In this document: positions 17,865 through 26,327 of the stretch, piece by piece
How the letters are laid out: each line of letters starts with the position of its first letter
How positions within the stretch are numbered: position 1 is the stretch's first letter
NCBI RefSeq assembly: GCF_000429765.1
Contig: NZ_KE386949.1
Span: 448,815-512,814 of the forward strand
DNA: 64,000 bases
Direction: 5' to 3'
Source of the DNA: Gemmobacter nectariphilus DSM 15620
GTDB lineage: Bacteria; Pseudomonadota; Alphaproteobacteria; Rhodobacterales; Rhodobacteraceae
Notes under the pieces: generated by a model
Told to the model about the DNA's origin: nothing
The model's database searches: none
The model's input: the letters and a program-made list of their open reading frames with translations, nothing else
Program-made: the position numbers and the translations under genes

Positions 17865-18701
17865 ATGCGCGCGGGTCTGGTCCAGCTGAACGTCACCGAC
17901 GATGTGACGGCGAACATTCCTGTCACCGTCGCGCTGGTGCGCAGGGCGGTCGAAGGGGGCGCGGGTTTCGTGCTGACGCCCGAGGTGACGGGCCTCCTGA
18001 CTGCCGACAAGGAACGTCAGCGTGCCCAGATCGTGCCCGAGGACGAGGACCGCACCCTGGCTGCCCTGCGGGACGAGGCCGCGCGGGCCGGGGTCTGGAT
18101 GCTGATCGGATCCTTGGGGATCAAGGTGCGCGACGATGCCGACGGGCGCTTTGCCAACCGCAGCTTTCTGATCGGGCCCGATGGCGGCATCGTCGCGCGC
18201 TATGACAAGATCCACATGTTCGACGTGAATGTCTCGGACACCGAGGTGTTCCGCGAATCCGCCGAATATCGCCCCGGATCGCAGGCGGTGGTGGCCGAGA
18301 CGCCCTTTGGCACGATCGGCATGTCGGTCTGTTATGATCTGCGCTTTCCGCATCTTTTCCGCCGCCTGGCGCAGGCGGGGGCCCAGATTCTGACGGTTCC
18401 CGCCGCCTTCAACAGCACGACCGGGCAGGCCCATTGGGAGGTGCTGCTGCGCGCCCGCGCCATCGAATCGGGGGCCTGGGTGCTGGCGCCGGCGCAGACC
18501 GGCGTTCACCTGCAGGACGGCGCGCCGGGCAAGCGGCGCACCCATGGCCATTCGCTGGTGGTCGCCCCCTGGGGCGAGGTGGTGTCGGATGCTGGAACCG
18601 AGCCGGGCGTGACCTTTGCCGAGATCGACCTGGATCAGGTGGCGCGCGCCCGGCACCGGGTGCCCTCGCTGTCGCATGACCGGCCCTTTGACGGCCCCTG
18701 A
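17865..18701 (+). CDS. carbon-nitrogen hydrolase, probable deaminated-glutathione amidase (Nit1-like)
   Basis: 278 aa. The nitrilase-superfamily catalytic triad is present: E40 (TPEVTG), K115 (YDKIHMFD) and C156 (SVCYDLRFP). DKIHMFDV and YDLRFPHLFR are the signatures of the Nit1 branch, which hydrolyses deaminated glutathione, a side product of transamination. Sitting next to glutaredoxin supports a glutathione-repair role. Located 3 nt after grxC and 3 nt before the MarR gene, so one operon. Confidence 0.85.
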   Translation: MRAGLVQLNVTDDVTANIPVTVALVRRAVEGGAGFVLTPEVTGLLTADKERQRAQIVPEDEDRTLAALRDEAARAGVWMLIGSLGIKVRDDADGRFANRSFLIGPDGGIVARYDKIHMFDVNVSDTEVFRESAEYRPGSQAVVAETPFGTIGMSVCYDLRFPHLFRRLAQAGAQILTVPAAFNSTTGQAHWEVLLRARAIESGAWVLAPAQTGVHLQDGAPGKRRTHGHSLVVAPWGEVVSDAGTEPGVTFAEIDLDQVARARHRVPSLSHDRPFDGP

Positions 18702-18704
18702 TCC

Positions 18705-19151
18705 ATGGCCGAGCGCACCGAGGATCTGGCCGTCGCCCTGTTCGGCGAATTGTTCATGGCCGACCAGCTGGCGCGGGCGCGGCTGAGCCGTGCGCTGCCC
18801 AAGGGGATGGAGCTGTCGCATTTCGGTGTGCTGAACCTGCTCGCCCGGATCGGGGACGAACGCACGCCCGCCCAGTTGGCACGCGCCTTTCACGTCACAC
18901 GCGGGGCGATGACCAACACGCTGGCGCGGCTGGAATGGGCAGGGCACGTCCATATCCGCCCCGATTGGGACGATGCCCGCCGCAAATTCGTCTCGATCAG
19001 CCCGGCGGGTCGTGCCGCCCGCGACGCCGCCTTGCAGGCCATCGTACCGATGATCGCGCATACGGTGTCTGACCTGGGCGAGGACCGCATCCGCGCTGCT
19101 CTGCCGGTGCTGCGCGATCTGCGCCTGCGCTTCGAGGAAGACGAAGTCTAG
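18705..19151 (+). CDS. MarR-family transcriptional regulator
   Basis: 148-aa winged-helix repressor. The helix-turn-helix covers about 55-85 (TPAQLARAFHVTRGAMTNTLARL in two helices), followed by a wing with DDARRKFVSISPAG. Third gene of the grxC operon; its ligand is unknown. It is a compact MarR that could respond to oxidants or phenolics; no conserved redox cysteine is present. Converges on the glsB-like gene with a 4-nt overlap of stop codons. Confidence 0.85.
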   Translation: MAERTEDLAVALFGELFMADQLARARLSRALPKGMELSHFGVLNLLARIGDERTPAQLARAFHVTRGAMTNTLARLEWAGHVHIRPDWDDARRKFVSISPAGRAARDAALQAIVPMIAHTVSDLGEDRIRAALPVLRDLRLRFEEDEV

Positions 19152-19387
19152 CGCCGTCCCGCCCAGCGGCGCCACAGCCAGATCAGCAGCATGGCGCCCA
19201 TCACGGCGCCGACAAACCCCGCGGCCCAGCTGGCCATGGTGATCAGCGCCCGCAAGATCAACCCGCCGACCAGCGCACCGAAGATGCCGATGGCGACGGT
19301 GGTGGGCACATCGGCGTCCAGCTTCATGAACCGGGTGGCCAGAAACCCCGCCGCCGCCCCGACGATCACCAGCAACAGTATCGGCAT
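19148..19387 (-). CDS. GlsB/YeaQ/YmgE-family membrane protein
   Basis: 79-aa small membrane protein with three predicted helices and glycine-rich segments (VGAAAGFLATRFM, IGIFGALVGGLI). It ends in an arginine-rich cytoplasmic tail (WRRWAGRR). The family is often stress-induced, but the function is unknown. The start at 19387 omits an unlikely 9-residue extension and begins at MPILLLV. Confidence 0.75.
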   Translation of the reverse strand: MPILLLVIVGAAAGFLATRFMKLDADVPTTVAIGIFGALVGGLILRALITMASWAAGFVGAVMGAMLLIWLWRRWAGRR

Positions 19388-19508
19388 CCGTGCCCCCTGC
19401 CCGACGCATTGCAATCACTATGCCTGCGCCGCAACGATCTGTGAAGCGCATCGGCGCCCTTGACATTTCTCATTGAAAACACGGGGGCAGGGGCCTATTT
19501 CGATAGCC

Positions 19509-19949
19509 ATGTATGACGCACTTGCCCCCATGACACCCGAAACGCTTGATCGCGGCGTTGCCTGGCTGGCACGGGCCGGCCTGCGCCCGACGCGTCAGCG
19601 CCAGACCCTTGCCGCCCTGCTGGTCGGTGATGGCCATGACCGGCATGTCACCGCCGAAAGCCTGTTTGCCGCCACGCTTGACACCGCTGAAAAGGTCTCG
19701 CTCGCGACGGTCTACAATACGCTGCGTGCGTTTTGCGATGCCGGGCTGATGCAGGAAGTGACCGTCGATGGCGCCCGCAGCTATTTCGATACAAGGATCG
19801 ACGATCACCCCCATTTCTTCTGGGAGGACACGGCCGAGCTGACCGATGCCCCGGCCGAGGGGCTCAAGATCGTCAGCCTGCCCAACGCCCCCGACGGGAC
19901 CGAAGTGTCGCGCGTCGATGTGGTGATCCGTCTGCGCCGCAAGGCCTGA
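19509..19949 (+). CDS. irr: Irr-type Fur-family iron response regulator
   Basis: 146-aa Fur-superfamily DNA-binding protein. The N-terminal winged helix contains GLRPTRQRQTLAALL and the recognition segment VSLATVYNTLRAFCDAGLMQEV (two helices). The metal/heme region reads DDHPHFFWEDTAEL, where most rhizobial Irr proteins have a run of histidines. The C-terminus is short, without the CxxC zinc sites of Fur. Irr controls iron and heme genes in alphaproteobacteria. A TTGACA lies at 19460-19465, but a matching -10 box is unclear. The ATG at 19509 was chosen over an in-frame ATG 36 nt upstream because the conserved part starts near it. Confidence 0.82.
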   Translation: MYDALAPMTPETLDRGVAWLARAGLRPTRQRQTLAALLVGDGHDRHVTAESLFAATLDTAEKVSLATVYNTLRAFCDAGLMQEVTVDGARSYFDTRIDDHPHFFWEDTAELTDAPAEGLKIVSLPNAPDGTEVSRVDVVIRLRRKA

Positions 19950-19983
19950 TCGGGGGTTTCCCCGAAGGCGGCTCTGTGCCAGC

Positions 19984-20001
19984 TTGGCACCATACTGGCA
20001 T
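19984..20001 (+). promoter_or_regulatory. sigma-54-like -24/-12 promoter
   Basis: TTGGCAC-CATAC-TGGCAT has the invariant GG and GC dinucleotides separated by exactly 10 nt and an almost complete -24 box. The expected start would be about 12 nt before the hydrolase start codon. GTGCCA just upstream forms a small hairpin with TGGCAC, so part of the match may reflect that palindrome. Confidence 0.35.
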
Positions 20002-20024
20002 TCCGCCGATCGCAAGAGCCCCGC

Positions 20025-20879
20025 ATGACCACGAAACATCACTTCATTGCCTCTGATGGCGCCCGCATCGCCTTTGCCGACCAGGGCGAAGGACTGCCGC
20101 TGCTGTGCCTCTCGGGCCTGACCCGCAACGCCAGCGATTTCGACTACATGCTGCCGCACCTGCCCCGGGATGTCCGGGTGATCCGCATGGATTACCGCGG
20201 CCGGGGCGATTCGGACTGGACGGGGGCCGCCAGCTATACCGTGCCGCGCGAGGGGAAGGATGCCGTCGAGCTGCTCGATCACCTGGGGATCGCGCGCGCG
20301 GCCGTGCTTGGCACCTCGCGCGGGGGGATGATCGGCATGTTCCTGGGCGCCACGGCCAAGAACCGGATGGCGGGGCTGTGCCTCAACGATGTCGGCCCGC
20401 AGCTGGAATGGGACGGGCTGGCGCGGATCAAGGATTATGTCGGCCACAACCCGGCCGCCAAAACCATCGAGGCCTATGCCGCCGCCCTGCCCGCAGGCAA
20501 CCCCGGCATGGACAACGTGCCTGCCAGCCGCTGGCTGGAAGAAGCGCAGCGCCACGCCCTGCCCGATGATCGCGGCGGGCTGAAGGTCAACTATGACCCC
20601 GCGCTGCGCGAGGCGTTCATGGATGCGTTCAAGGGCGGCTCGCCCGATCTGTGGCCGCTGTTCGATGCCTGCGCCGGCCTGCCGCTGGCGCTGCTGCGCG
20701 GGGCGAATTCGGATCTGCTGGGCACCGAGGCCACCGCCGAGATGCGCCGCCGCCGCCCCGACATGATCTATGCAGAAGTGCCGGACCGCGCCCATATCCC
20801 CTTCCTCGACGAGGCGGAATCGGTGCAGGTGCTGACCGAATGGCTGGCAGCGGTCCGCAAATCGGGCCTGCTGGCCTGA
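20025..20879 (+). CDS. alpha/beta-fold hydrolase
   Basis: 284-aa soluble hydrolase. The nucleophile elbow is GTSRGG (S98). The acid is probably in GANSDLLG (about 227-234). The late histidine is in DRAHIPFLDE (about 254-263). The HG-type oxyanion motif of the family is replaced by LSGLTRNASDF after the first core strand. Esterase, lactonase or haloperoxidase-like activity is possible; nothing identifies the substrate. It stands alone between irr and arsR. Confidence 0.78.
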   Translation: MTTKHHFIASDGARIAFADQGEGLPLLCLSGLTRNASDFDYMLPHLPRDVRVIRMDYRGRGDSDWTGAASYTVPREGKDAVELLDHLGIARAAVLGTSRGGMIGMFLGATAKNRMAGLCLNDVGPQLEWDGLARIKDYVGHNPAAKTIEAYAAALPAGNPGMDNVPASRWLEEAQRHALPDDRGGLKVNYDPALREAFMDAFKGGSPDLWPLFDACAGLPLALLRGANSDLLGTEATAEMRRRRPDMIYAEVPDRAHIPFLDEAESVQVLTEWLAAVRKSGLLA

Positions 20880-20938
20880 ATTTCGCCTTGACCTAAATAT
20901 CCTCGGGGGTTTCCCAAGGGGGCAGACAGCCCCCTTGG
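20880..20938 (-). repeat. dispersed intergenic element, copy B (runs into arsR)
   Basis: Read on the minus strand: a 10-bp hairpin CCAAGGGGGC-TGTCT-GCCCCCTTGG, then ACCCCCGAGGATATTTAGG and TCAAGGCGAAA. The hairpin and ATATTTAG encode the last residues and the stop codon of the ArsR protein. The usual ATATTTGG has become ATATTTAG here, supplying that stop. Confidence 0.8.
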
Positions 20939-21294
20939 GGCGGGGGTGCGGGGGCGGCAGCCCCCGCTTCCTCCCCCAGTTCAGCGATCAGGAACCGCTC
21001 GAACCCGTCCAGATCCACCGGATCGAACTGCCCGAAGCCCTGCATCCAGACCGAGGCGGCGCGCAACCCGTCGGGCTCCAGCTTGCACCACTTCAGCCGT
21101 CCGCGCTTTTCCTGACTGATCAGCCCTGCCTCGGCCAGGATCTGCAAATGCTTGGAAATCGCGGCCAGCGACATGGCAAAGGGCTCGGCCACATCGGTGA
21201 CGGCCATGTCATCCTCCAGCAGCAGCGCAAGGATGGCGCGGCGGGTCGGGTCGGCCAGCGCCGCGAAGGTCGCGGAAAGCGGATCGTCCGTCAT
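20893..21294 (-). CDS. ArsR-family transcriptional regulator
   Basis: 133-aa winged-helix repressor of the metal/stress-responsive ArsR family. The N-terminal ALADPTRRAILALLL is typical, and the recognition helix SLAAISKHLQILAEAGLI covers about 42-59. No cysteine-rich metal site such as ELCVCDL is present, so it may be a non-metal ArsR. The last 20 or so residues (after EEAGAAAPAP) are encoded by repeat copy B, giving an unusual Pro/Gly-rich tail. Other ArsR proteins are often about 20-30 residues shorter. No target gene is adjacent in the same direction. Confidence 0.82.
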   Translation of the reverse strand: MTDDPLSATFAALADPTRRAILALLLEDDMAVTDVAEPFAMSLAAISKHLQILAEAGLISQEKRGRLKWCKLEPDGLRAASVWMQGFGQFDPVDLDGFERFLIAELGEEAGAAAPAPPPQGGCLPPWETPEDI

Positions 21295-21310
21295 GGGCCT
21301 CCGGCCGGGT

Positions 21311-21373
21311 CAGGGGGCCCTGCCCCCTCGGCCTTCGGCCTCACCCCCGGGATATTTGGGTCAAGGCGAAAGG
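21311..21373 (+). repeat. dispersed intergenic element, copy C (complete example)
   Basis: A full-length copy: hairpin 1 AGGGGGC-CCT-GCCCCCT, hairpin 2 GGCC-TTC-GGCC, then TCACCCCCGGGATATTTGGG and TCAAGGCGAAAGG. It lies upstream of arsR, in the 327-nt gap before the ATP synthase operon. The rest of that gap is AT-rich (about 21490-21560) and contains the atp promoter but no gene I can see. Confidence 0.85.
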
Positions 21374-21562
21374 GGGGCGGGGCGGTGCAGTATCTCGCCC
21401 GGTGCCTATCGGGCTAGCCTTGCTGCGCCAAAAGGTCAACCGGACGGTTGAATGTGCCCCGCGCCGCAGCGCGGCAGATGTTAGCGCCAGAAAGAATCGC
21501 GCGCGCATGATTTTCAAGCAATATCAATAATATAACGCCATCTCAAAACCCTCCCTCTGCGC

Positions 21563-21591
21563 TTGACTCACGAAGCGGTGACACTTAGGTT
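21563..21591 (+). promoter_or_regulatory. promoter of the F0 ATP synthase operon
   Basis: TTGACT (21563-21568), 17 nt, TAGGTT (21586-21591), preceded by an AT-rich upstream region (about 21500-21545) that could act as an UP element. The atpI start is 31 nt downstream. Confidence 0.45.
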
Positions 21592-21621
21592 GCGCCGGAC
21601 TGCAAAGGGGGCCCCTGAACC

Positions 21622-21948
21622 ATGGCGGAAGACCCGGATCCTGCACGCCTGAAGGCACTGGAAGACCGGATCGAGGCGCTGAAGGCAAAGGACAAGCCCG
21701 CTTCGCGCGGCATGGGCGGGATCGGCCACGGTGAGGCTGCCTGGCGCATGGTACTTGAGCTGGTCACGGGCATGGGCCTTGGGCTGGCGGTCGGATACGG
21801 GCTGGATACACTGTTCGGCTCCAAGCCGATCTTCATGGTGATCTTCGTCCTTCTGGGCTTTGCGGCCGGGATCAGGACGATGCTCCGCACGGCGGCGGAG
21901 CTTGGGAAACAGGCCGGGCAAACCCCCGGCAACGAGAAGAGGGACTAG
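21622..21948 (+). CDS. atpI: ATP synthase accessory protein AtpI/AtpZ
   Basis: 108-aa membrane protein. A charged N-terminal coil ([16 protein letters not shown]) is followed by two helices (about 45-65 and 70-88). In this family it helps assemble the c-ring or binds magnesium at the F0 sector. First gene of atpI-B-E-b'-b, with a 2-nt gap before atpB. Confidence 0.9.
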   Translation: MAEDPDPARLKALEDRIEALKAKDKPASRGMGGIGHGEAAWRMVLELVTGMGLGLAVGYGLDTLFGSKPIFMVIFVLLGFAAGIRTMLRTAAELGKQAGQTPGNEKRD

Positions 21949-21950
21949 AC

Positions 21951-22694
21951 GTGGCGGCTGAAGGCGGTCTTCCGATCCATCCGATGGACCAGTTCATCGT
22001 GAAGCCCCTGTTCGGGGATGGTCCGGTATACTGGTATACCCCGACCAACGTCACGCTGTGGCTGATGCTGGCCGTGCTGGCCGTGGGCGCGCTGATGATC
22101 CTTGGCACCCGCCGCCGCGCGATCGTGCCGACCCGCAGCCAGTCGATTGCCGAAGTGCTCTATGGCTTCGTGCACAACATGGTCGAGGAAGTGGCGGGCC
22201 ACGATGGGGTGAAATACTTCCCCTATGTGCTGACCCTGTTCCTGTTCATCCTGTGCGCCAACGTGCTTGGCCTGATCCCGATGAGCTTCACCACCACCAG
22301 CCACGTCGCCGTGACGGTCGTGCTGGCGCTGGGTGTGTTCCTGGGCGTGACGCTGATCGGCTTTGCCCGCAAGGGTGCCGGCTTCCTGTCGATGTTCTGG
22401 ATTTCCTCGGCCCCGCTGGCCCTGCGCCCGGTTCTGGCCATCATCGAGATCATCTCGTACTTCGTGCGTCCCGTCTCGCACTCCATTCGTCTTGCAGGCA
22501 ACCTGATGGCCGGTCACGCCGTGCTGAAAGTGTTTGCCGGCTTCGCCTCGGTCGCCCTGATCTCGCCGGTTGCCATCGGTGCGATGACCGCGATCTACGC
22601 GCTTGAACTGCTCGTGGCCTTCGTTCAGGCCTACGTCTTCACCATCCTGACCTGCGTCTATCTGAAGGACGCGGTGGGCGACGCCCACCACTAA
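21951..22694 (+). CDS. atpB: ATP synthase F0 subunit a
   Basis: 247-aa membrane subunit that forms the proton half-channels against the c-ring. The essential arginine is in [17 protein letters not shown] (about 173-189). It starts with GTG three nt after the atpI stop codon. Length and five to six helices are normal for the family. Confidence 0.96.
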   Translation: MAAEGGLPIHPMDQFIVKPLFGDGPVYWYTPTNVTLWLMLAVLAVGALMILGTRRRAIVPTRSQSIAEVLYGFVHNMVEEVAGHDGVKYFPYVLTLFLFILCANVLGLIPMSFTTTSHVAVTVVLALGVFLGVTLIGFARKGAGFLSMFWISSAPLALRPVLAIIEIISYFVRPVSHSIRLAGNLMAGHAVLKVFAGFASVALISPVAIGAMTAIYALELLVAFVQAYVFTILTCVYLKDAVGDAHH

Positions 22695-22738
22695 GGTCCG
22701 GTCCCTATCTCAGCCATTCCAACCCAAGGAGACACCAC

Positions 22739-22975
22739 ATGGAAGGCGAACTCGCTCTGCTGGGCAAATACATCGGTGCTGGCCTCGCGGCTTTCGGTCT
22801 GGGCGGCGCCGGCATCGGCGTGGGCAACATTGCTGGCAACTTCCTCGCCGGCGCCCTGCGCAACCCGTCGGCGGCTGCCAGCCAGACCGCGACCCTGTTC
22901 GTCGGCATCGCTTTCGCCGAAGCTCTGGGGATCTTCGCGTTCCTCATCGCTCTGCTGCTGATGTTTGCCGTCTGA
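22739..22975 (+). CDS. atpE: ATP synthase F0 subunit c
   Basis: 78-aa hairpin proteolipid of the proton-driven ring. The glycine motif [11 protein letters not shown] (20-30) is in helix 1, RNPSA (41-45) is in the polar loop, and the ion-binding carboxylate is E61 in helix 2 (AFAEALGIF). AAGGAG precedes the ATG by 6-7 nt. The downstream hairpin may help accumulate atpE mRNA, as the ring needs many copies. Confidence 0.97.
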   Translation: MEGELALLGKYIGAGLAAFGLGGAGIGVGNIAGNFLAGALRNPSAAASQTATLFVGIAFAEALGIFAFLIALLLMFAV

Positions 22976-23000
22976 TCCAGGGCACCTTCCGAACGGACAA

Positions 23001-23030
23001 GGCGCCGGGCAGATAACCCGGCGCCCTTTC
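23001..23030 (+). terminator. intra-operon hairpin after atpE (attenuator/mRNA stabiliser)
   Basis: A 9-bp perfect stem GGCGCCGGG (23001-23009) / CCCGGCGCC (23017-23025), 7-nt loop, followed by CTTTCC. The T-run is poor, so partial termination or 3'-end protection of the atpE message is more likely than full termination. Confidence 0.6.
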
Positions 23031-23061
23031 CGATCAAGAACGGTTCCGATGGAGGACTGAC

Positions 23062-23619
23062 ATGGCAACTCAACCGATCCCCGTCCTCGAAGAGGCCGCA
23101 GGAGCCTGCGTGGATGCCCATGGTGGCGCCATCGGGATGCCGCAGCTCTGCGTGGAATGGGTTCCCAACCAGATTTTCTGGCTCCTCGTCGCGCTGGTGC
23201 TGATCTACCTGCTGCTGACCCGCATCGCCATGCCCCGCATCGGCGCCGTGCTGGCCGAACGCAAGGGCACGATCACCAACGATCTGGCCGCTGCCGAGGA
23301 ACTGAAGCAAAAGGCCAAGGAAGCCGAGGCCGCCTATATCCAGGCGCTGGCCGATGCCCGCGCCGAAGCTGCCCGCATCGTTGCGGCGGCCAAGGCCGAC
23401 ATCCAGGCTGACCTTGATGCCGCGACCGCCAAGGCGGATGCCGAGATCGCCGCACGTTCGGCGGAATCGGAACGCCGGATCGGCGAAATCCGGGCTTCGG
23501 CGCTGGAAAGCGTCACCGAAGTCGCCAAGGACACCGCGAAGGAACTCGTCGCCGCTCTTGGTGGCAAGGCCGACGCACGCAGCGTGACCGCTGCGGTCAC
23601 TGCCCGGCTGAAAGGGTGA
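23062..23619 (+). CDS. atpX: ATP synthase F0 subunit b'
   Basis: 185-aa peripheral-stalk subunit. A short N-terminal region leads into one membrane helix (about 33-54, [20 protein letters not shown] in part) and then a long Ala/Glu/Lys coiled coil to about 160. The presence of both b' and b is typical of photosynthetic bacteria and Rhodobacterales. The ATG follows GGAGGAC. The next gene, b, begins 5 nt after its stop. Confidence 0.93.
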   Translation: MATQPIPVLEEAAGACVDAHGGAIGMPQLCVEWVPNQIFWLLVALVLIYLLLTRIAMPRIGAVLAERKGTITNDLAAAEELKQKAKEAEAAYIQALADARAEAARIVAAAKADIQADLDAATAKADAEIAARSAESERRIGEIRASALESVTEVAKDTAKELVAALGGKADARSVTAAVTARLKG

Positions 23620-23624
23620 GACAG

Positions 23625-24182
23625 ATGCGCATCATCCTTCCCGCCCTGATGGTGGCAGCAGCAGCCCCGGCCCATGCGGCTTCGGGCCCGTTCTTCTCGC
23701 TGCACAACACCAACTTCACCGTCCTGATCGCCTTCCTGATCTTTGTCGGCATCCTGCTCTACTTCAAGATCCCGGCCCTGCTCTCGAGCCTGCTCGACAA
23801 GCGCGCCGCCCGCATCCAGGAAGAGCTGGAAACCGCCCGCAAGCTGCGCGACGAAGCCAAGGCCCTGCTGGCCAGCTACGATCGCAAGCTCAAGGAGGCC
23901 AAGGACCAGGTGGAACGCATCGTCGCCAACGCCCAGTCCGACGCGGCCAATGCCGCAGCGGCGGCCAAGACCGATCTGGCCAATTCGATCGCCCGCAAGA
24001 TTCAGGCGGCCGAAGAACAGATCGCTGCGGCCGAAACCTCGGCGGTGCGCGAAGTGCGCGAACGTGCCATCTCGGTTGCCATTGCTGCCGCCAGCGACGT
24101 GCTGGCCAAGCAGATGGCGGGCGAAAACGCTGCTGCACTGATCGACACGTCGATCAGCGAAGTCGGCCAGCGCCTGAACTGA
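23625..24182 (+). CDS. atpF: ATP synthase F0 subunit b
   Basis: 185-aa stalk subunit. An unusual signal-peptide-like N-terminus (MRIILPALMVAAAAPAHA) precedes the membrane helix (about 34-55) and a long coiled coil. The ATG at 23625 is used; an in-frame GTG 9 nt earlier overlaps the b' stop. F1 genes are not here, which matches the split F0/F1 organisation of alphaproteobacteria. Confidence 0.92.
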   Translation: MRIILPALMVAAAAPAHAASGPFFSLHNTNFTVLIAFLIFVGILLYFKIPALLSSLLDKRAARIQEELETARKLRDEAKALLASYDRKLKEAKDQVERIVANAQSDAANAAAAAKTDLANSIARKIQAAEEQIAAAETSAVREVRERAISVAIAAASDVLAKQMAGENAAALIDTSISEVGQRLN

Positions 24183-24205
24183 GGCACATTGAAACCAATG
24201 CAAAA

Positions 24206-24232
24206 GCCCGGCCCCTTGCGGCCGGGCTTTTT
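24206..24232 (+). terminator. rho-independent terminator of the atp operon
   Basis: GCCCGGCC (24206-24213) pairs with GGCCGGGC (24220-24227) around CCTTGC and is followed by TTTTT. A run of A on the 5' side extends the stem, so it may also work on the opposite strand for the convergent TlpA-like gene. Confidence 0.9.
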
Positions 24233-24266
24233 CGTTGCGGCCCGCGTCAATACAACGGCGCGCCCC

Positions 24267-24335
24267 TTCATCTGTCCGAAAATATCCCGGGGGGAAGGCC
24301 GCCCGGAACGGGTGGCCTTGGGGGGCTGGCCCCCC
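24267..24335 (-). repeat. dispersed intergenic element, copy D
   Basis: Minus-strand reading: GGGGGG-CCAG-CCCCCC hairpin, AAGGCC...GGCCTT hairpin, CCCCCCGGGATATTTT, then CGGACAGATGAA. The tail is the ACAGATGAA variant, shared with copy E. It lies between the convergent atp operon and the TlpA-like gene. Confidence 0.8.
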
Positions 24336-24349
24336 TGCCCCGGCCGGTC

Positions 24350-24919
24350 TTAGCGCGACGCCAGTTCGATCAGCACGGCCTGCGCCTCGGGACTGTTCCA
24401 ATGCGCCTCGCCGATCATCCGGGCAACCTCTTGCCCCTCGCGGTTCAGGATCACCGTGACCGGCAGCCCGGCAACCCCCATCTGACGCGCCAGCGCCGAT
24501 TTCGGATCCAGCAGCACCGGCAGACGGGTGATCTGGGCATCCTCGAAGAACTTCTCGATCCCCGGCATCGAGTTGCGCCCGGTTGCCACGGTCACCACCG
24601 CCACCCGATCGCCCATCTCGCCCTGAAGCGCATCCAGCGCCGGCATCTCGGCCCGGCAGGGCGCGCACCATGTAGCCCAGAAGTTCAGCACCACCACCTG
24701 ACCTTGCCAGTCGGCCAGCCGCAACTTGCCGCCATCGCGGTCAAAGAACACCGCATCGCCAGCGGCAGCGGGGTCAGAATGCACCACCAGCTTGCGCATC
24801 TCGCCTTGCCGCAGCGCCTCCAGCGCCGGATCGGCCGCCACCGGGTTTGCACCAAGGGCCAAGGCCGTATAGACAGCGGCTAGCATTCCCGTTCTTCGCA
24901 GACCCGACAGGTTCCCCAT
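24350..24919 (-). CDS. TlpA-like periplasmic thioredoxin-fold protein
   Basis: 189 aa. The signal peptide has a double-arginine n-region (LRRTG) and cleavage near NPVAA (residue about 28). The redoxin domain has [14 protein letters not shown] (WCAPC about 89-93) and a cis-proline [11 protein letters not shown]. Such proteins reduce apocytochrome c or copper-site cysteines outside the cytoplasm. The ATG shares the palindrome CATG with the divergent argH start, so the two genes have no space between them. An alternative start 33 nt downstream would give a signal peptide without positive charges. Confidence 0.85.
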   Translation of the reverse strand: MGNLSGLRRTGMLAAVYTALALGANPVAADPALEALRQGEMRKLVVHSDPAAAGDAVFFDRDGGKLRLADWQGQVVVLNFWATWCAPCRAEMPALDALQGEMGDRVAVVTVATGRNSMPGIEKFFEDAQITRLPVLLDPKSALARQMGVAGLPVTVILNREGQEVARMIGEAHWNSPEAQAVLIELASR

Positions 24920-26327
24920 GACGCGCACTCCCTCCGATGCAACCCCTGCTGCCAACGCCATGTGGGGCGGGCGCTTCGCCTCCGGTGTGGACGCGATCAT
25001 GGAGGCGATCAACGCCTCGATCGGGTTCGACCGGCGGCTCTACGCCCAGGACATCGCGGGCAGCCGCGCCCACGCCGCGATGTTGGCCGCGCAGGGCATC
25101 ATCAGCACTAAAGATGCCGAAGCGATCCGGGAAGGGCTTCTCACGGTCTTGTCAGAGATCGAAGGCGGCAACTTTCCGTTCCGCACCGCGCTGGAAGACA
25201 TTCACATGAACGTCGAGGCGCGGCTGAAGGAAATCATCGGTGAACCCGCCGGCCGCCTGCACACCGCCCGCAGCCGCAACGATCAGGTGGCCGTCGATTT
25301 CCGCCTGTGGGTGCGCGATCAGTGTGATCAGGCCATCGAGGCGATCGAGGCGCTGATCCGCGCGCTGGTCGCGCAGGCCGAGGCGGGCGCCGACTGGGTG
25401 ATGCCGGGCTTCACCCATCTGCAGACCGCCCAACCGGTGACCTGGGGCCATCACATGCTGGCCTATGCGGAAATGCTGGGCCGCGACATGGGCCGGTTCC
25501 GCGACGCCCGCGCGCGGATGAACGAATGCCCGCTGGGCGCGGCGGCCCTGGCCGGCACCAGCTTCCCCATTGACCGGCACGCCACGGCGGCCGCGCTGGG
25601 GTTTGACCGGCCGACGGCGAACAGCCTTGATTCCGTGTCGGACCGTGACTTTGCGCTGGAATTCCTGGGCGCGGCCTCGATCTGTGCGATGCACCTGTCG
25701 CGCTTTGCCGAAGAATTGGTGATCTGGTCCTCGGCCCAGTTCCGCTTTGTCCGCCTGCCCGACCAGTGGACGACCGGATCGTCCATCATGCCGCAAAAGA
25801 AGAACCCCGATGCGGCAGAACTGATCCGCGCCAAGATCGGCCGGATCCTGGGCGCCAATGTTGCGCTGTTCACGGTGATGAAGGGCCTGGCGCTGACCTA
25901 TTCCAAGGACATGCAGGAAGACAAGGAACAGGTCTTTGACGCGGCCGACAGCCTGATGCTGGCCCTGGCCGCGATGACCGGCATGGTCGACAAGATGACC
26001 GCCAACCGCGAGGTTCTGGCCGTGGCCGCCGCCAGCGGCTTTTCCACCGCCACCGATCTGGCCGACTGGCTGGTCCGCACGCTGGGCCTGCCGTTCCGCG
26101 ATGCGCATCATGTCACCGGCTCGCTGGTCAAGATGGCCGAGGACAAGGGCTGCGATCTGCCCGATCTGTCGCTGGCCGAAATGCAGTCGGTTCATGCCGG
26201 CATCACCGAAGACGTGTTCACGGTGTTGGGGGTGGAAAATTCCGTCCGTTCGCGGCAATCCTATGGTGGGACTGCGCCCGATCAGGTGCGGGCCCAGATC
26301 GCCCGCTGGAAGGAACGCCTTGCGTGA
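24918..26327 (+). CDS. argH: argininosuccinate lyase
   Basis: 469-aa enzyme of arginine synthesis that splits argininosuccinate into arginine and fumarate. The fumarase/aspartase signature [12 protein letters not shown] (about 288-299) is intact, as are MWGGRF near the N-terminus and the [11 protein letters not shown] segment (about 115-125). The start overlaps that of the divergent TlpA-like gene. The stop overlaps the start of a tiny lipoprotein gene (GTGA). Confidence 0.96.
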   Translation: MTRTPSDATPAANAMWGGRFASGVDAIMEAINASIGFDRRLYAQDIAGSRAHAAMLAAQGIISTKDAEAIREGLLTVLSEIEGGNFPFRTALEDIHMNVEARLKEIIGEPAGRLHTARSRNDQVAVDFRLWVRDQCDQAIEAIEALIRALVAQAEAGADWVMPGFTHLQTAQPVTWGHHMLAYAEMLGRDMGRFRDARARMNECPLGAAALAGTSFPIDRHATAAALGFDRPTANSLDSVSDRDFALEFLGAASICAMHLSRFAEELVIWSSAQFRFVRLPDQWTTGSSIMPQKKNPDAAELIRAKIGRILGANVALFTVMKGLALTYSKDMQEDKEQVFDAADSLMLALAAMTGMVDKMTANREVLAVAAASGFSTATDLADWLVRTLGLPFRDAHHVTGSLVKMAEDKGCDLPDLSLAEMQSVHAGITEDVFTVLGVENSVRSRQSYGGTAPDQVRAQIARWKERLA

